In this document: piece by piece, positions 5,042 through 6,891 of the stretch | How the letters are laid out: every line of letters starts with the position of its first letter | How positions within the stretch are numbered: the first letter of the stretch is position 1 | Source: Steroidobacteraceae bacterium | Lineage (GTDB): Bacteria > Pseudomonadota > Gammaproteobacteria > Steroidobacterales > Steroidobacteraceae | Reading direction: 5' to 3' | NCBI GenBank assembly: GCA_023253235.1 | Contig: JALRHE010000127.1 | Location: 1 to 6,891 of the forward strand | DNA length: 6,891 nucleotides | Notes under the pieces: model-generated | What the model saw: the letters and a program-made list of their open reading frames with translations, nothing else | Databases searched by the model: none | Told to the model about the DNA's origin: nothing | Position numbers and translations under genes: made by a program

Positions 5042-6108
5042 CGGCTGCGCGCAGCGAGCTGCCCCAACGCCCACTCCACATGCTCTCGTACCACCGGCGA
5101 TGGGTGGCTACGACGCGACTCCAAGGCGGCTTGCGCTTCGGCGGTCGGAGCGCCGTTACCGAGCGCGATGGCGATGTTGCGCAACCAGCGTTCGTGTCCG
5201 ATGCGACGTATCGCCGAACCGCGCAGTCTCTCGTCGAAGTCCGTTTCGCTCCAGGCGAAAAGATCGGTCAATCGCGCGGCATCGAGACCGAGGCGTGCTT
5301 GTCGTAAATCGGGGTGAGAGGCCGCTTGCGCGAATTTGTTCCAAGGGCAGACGAGTTGGCAGTCGTCGCAGCCGTAGATGCGATTGCCCATGAGTGGTCG
5401 TAGCGACTCGTCGATTGGGCCATCGTGTTCGATCGTCAAATAAGAGATGCAGCGCCTGGCATCGAGCTGCCACGGCGCCGTGATGGCGGCTGTGGGGCAG
5501 GCGGGGATGCAGGCTTCACAGGTGCCGCAATGGGCGCTCGCACGCGCATCGACCGGTAAAGGTAGGTCGGTATAGAGCTCGCCTAAGAAAAACCAGGAGC
5601 CTGCGTCGCTGGCGATCAGGTTCGTATGTTTGCCGATCCAGCCGAGGCCTGCATTTCGTGCCAGTGCCTTCTCGAGCACTGGGCCGGAGTCTACGTAGAC
5701 GCGATAACCAAAAGGGCCGATGCGCTCGACCAGACGGTCCGCGAGCGTCTGCAGCTTGTTGCGCAAGATCTTGTGGTAGTCGCGGCCGATCGCATAGCGC
5801 GATACGTAACCGAGTTCCGAATTGGCGAGCACGTCTTCGGCCGGCGCGGCTTCGGCGGGCCAATAGTCCATACGCACGCTGATGACGCAGATCGTGCCTG
5901 GCCTCAGTTCTGCTGGGCGTGACCGCCGCGTGCCGTGACGCTCCATGTAATGCATCTGGCCGTGACGCCCCTCGGCCAGCCAGCGATGTAGGTGCGCTTC
6001 GTCTTCCGAGAGCTCCACACTGCCGACGCCGATGGCGGAAAACCCTAGGCCCGCGGCGAGCGCATCGAGATCATCTCGCAAGGCTTGCCAATCGGGGGGC
6101 GATGTCAT
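5038..6108 (-). CDS. queG: Epoxyqueuosine reductase
   Basis: A 356-residue cobalamin- and iron-sulfur-dependent enzyme that performs the last step of queuosine synthesis, reducing epoxyqueuosine to queuosine at the wobble base of tRNAs with GUN anticodons. Seen: RPGTICVISVRMDYWP (69-84), YVSRYAIGRDYHKILRNKL (101-119), the catalytic Asp in VDSGPVLEKALA (D140) and GLGWIGKHTNLI (154-165). Two 4Fe-4S motifs are present: C194xxC197xxC200xxxC204P, and C220 with C247xxC250xxxC254P. A HEAT-like tail (GSAIRRIGHERWLRNIAIALGN, 297-318) follows. ATG 6108 gives the best match to the E. coli N-terminus. ATG 6132 and GTG 6156 also lie in frame and would add 8 or 16 residues, but both overlap the divergent nnr start. 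No Shine-Dalgarno precedes ATG 6108. The gene is slightly shorter than E. coli QueG (379), lacking some C-terminal residues. Confidence 0.96.
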   Translation of the reverse strand: MTSPPDWQALRDDLDALAAGLGFSAIGVGSVELSEDEAHLHRWLAEGRHGQMHYMERHGTRRSRPAELRPGTICVISVRMDYWPAEAAPAEDVLANSELGYVSRYAIGRDYHKILRNKLQTLADRLVERIGPFGYRVYVDSGPVLEKALARNAGLGWIGKHTNLIASDAGSWFFLGELYTDLPLPVDARASAHCGTCEACIPACPTAAITAPWQLDARRCISYLTIEHDGPIDESLRPLMGNRIYGCDDCQLVCPWNKFAQAASHPDLRQARLGLDAARLTDLFAWSETDFDERLRGSAIRRIGHERWLRNIAIALGNGAPTAEAQAALESRRSHPSPVVREHVEWALGQLAARSR

Positions 6109-6115
6109 GGTCGCG

Positions 6116-6123
6116 AGTATACT
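6116..6123. promoter_or_regulatory. Palindromic divergent -10 element between queG and nnr
   Basis: AGTATACT is a perfect 8-bp palindrome that reads TATACT on both strands (plus 6118-6123, minus 6121-6116). From each hexamer the ATG begins after exactly 7 nt: queG at 6108 and nnr at 6131. That is the usual distance from a -10 box to the transcription start, so both mRNAs would begin at or next to the AUG. No good -35 or TG extension is visible on either strand, so promoter strength is uncertain. A regulator dimer site is an alternative reading. Confidence 0.55.
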
Positions 6124-6130
6124 GTCCCGC

Positions 6131-6891
6131 ATGAAGCCGCCGCTCTCATTGCACACGGTTGCGCAGGTCCGCGCGCTCGAGCGGCACTGGATCGATGTCG
6201 TCGGTGTTCCGTCGTTCGAGTTGATGTCGCGAGCCGGTGTGTTCGCGATGCGTCAGCTGCGCGCACGTTGGTCTACGGCGCGTGACATTCTCGTGCTCGC
6301 GGGCGGAGGTAACAACGCGGGGGATGGCTACATCCTGGCGCACGAGGCTTGGTCTCTCGGTTTGTCGCCGCGCGTGATTGCGTTGACGCCGCCCGCATCG
6401 TTGAAGGGTGATGCCGCTCGAGCGGCTGAGCGGTGTCTGGCGTCGGGTGTGCCAGTCGAACTGTTTGATTTGTCGTGCTTGGCGGAGCAGCTCGCCAAGG
6501 CGGACGTCATCATCGATGCGATCTTCGGTATTGGCTTGCAGCGCGAGTTGAACGCCGAGATGTGCGGCGTCGTACAGCTCGTGAACGCATCAGCGCGCCC
6601 CGTGCTTTCGATCGACGTGCCGTCGGGCTTATGTGCCGATAGCGGCACGCCGCGTCCGTGTGCGATTCGAGCCGACCTGACGGTGACTTTCATCGCACAC
6701 AAGCTCGGTCTGAATTTGATCGAGGCGACTCCTTGGGTGGGCTCGCTCGTGCTCGGCACGCTCGTCGACGACGCGTCGCTGTCCGGAGATGTCGTTTCAT
6801 CGATCGGTTCGGTGGCTCAAAGATTAGACGACCAAGTGTTGCGCCGAGCATTGCCGCGTCGGTCACCGTTCACCCACAAGGGTGAGGCGGG
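6131..6891 (+). CDS. nnr: Bifunctional NAD(P)HX epimerase/dehydratase (N-terminal epimerase part)
   Basis: Repairs hydrated NADH and NADPH: the YjeF_N domain epimerises (R)-NAD(P)HX to (S)-NAD(P)HX, and a C-terminal carbohydrate-kinase-like domain dehydrates it. The window shows 253 residues of the first domain and linker. Motifs: the N-terminal helix with VRALERHWIDVVGVPSFELMSRAG (13-36), GGGNNAGDGYILA (58-70), VIIDAIFGIGLQREL (126-140), SIDVPSGLCADSG (160-172) and ADLTVTFIAHKLGL (181-194). The last residues RRSPFTHKGEAG match the RR...HKGD.G that opens the dehydratase domain, so the gene is almost certainly the full fusion and continues beyond the edge. ATG 6131 is the start; no Shine-Dalgarno precedes it. 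Divergence from queG is common in gammaproteobacteria, where nnr is usually followed by tsaE and amidase genes. Confidence 0.95.
   Translation, partial: MKPPLSLHTVAQVRALERHWIDVVGVPSFELMSRAGVFAMRQLRARWSTARDILVLAGGGNNAGDGYILAHEAWSLGLSPRVIALTPPASLKGDAARAAERCLASGVPVELFDLSCLAEQLAKADVIIDAIFGIGLQRELNAEMCGVVQLVNASARPVLSIDVPSGLCADSGTPRPCAIRADLTVTFIAHKLGLNLIEATPWVGSLVLGTLVDDASLSGDVVSSIGSVAQRLDDQVLRRALPRRSPFTHKGEA

Noticed and set aside
5516..5863. Arg-rich open frame within queG on the same strand
   Set aside because: An out-of-frame reading of a GC-rich real gene. queG carries all its iron-sulfur cysteines and catalytic Asp in the correct frame.
1..6891. CRISPR array, insertion sequence, riboswitch, defence or biosynthetic cluster
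   Set aside because: No spaced repeats, terminal inverted repeats, transposase, riboswitch core or unusual gene set was found. Apart from the edges and short gaps, the window is filled by recognisable housekeeping genes and one transporter.

Overview
This is an ordinary, densely packed chromosomal stretch from a proteobacterium. A gammaproteobacterium is most likely, because pcnB-folK, panC, queG and nnr sit together, all resemble the E. coli proteins as I recall them, and the tRNA-Glu encodes its CCA end. A finer placement is a guess. I see no phage, insertion sequence, CRISPR array or defence gene, and no undescribed multi-gene system. The interest lies in the intergenic architecture and in one protein insertion.

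Layout. Positions 1-1183 (minus strand) hold an ABC exporter-type pair: an ATPase overlapping by 4 bp the start of a long FtsX/MacB-type permease that runs off the left edge. Immediately upstream of the ATPase is tRNA-Glu(CTC) at 1213-1288 (minus), with a good sigma-70-type promoter at 1322-1349. Divergent from it, a plus-strand cluster runs pcnB (poly(A) polymerase I), folK (folate synthesis) and a deoxynucleoside kinase, with gaps of 4 and 14 nt. A gene-poor gap of about 180 nt with hairpin potential follows, then panC (pantothenate synthesis). panB, which normally lies next to panC, is absent. panC converges on queG (epoxyqueuosine reductase, minus strand), and the two stop codons share one CTAG. 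queG diverges from nnr (NAD(P)HX epimerase/dehydratase), which runs off the right edge.

The genes serve housekeeping roles: RNA 3'-end turnover (pcnB), cofactor synthesis (folK, panC), nucleoside salvage (kinase), tRNA wobble modification (queG) and NAD(P)H repair (nnr). The two divergent pairs (tRNA-Glu/pcnB and queG/nnr) each have a near-symmetric A/T-rich element between them that reads as a -10 box on both strands. For queG/nnr the element is a perfect 8-bp palindrome with both ATG codons exactly 7 nt away and no Shine-Dalgarno on either side, which suggests paired leaderless transcripts.
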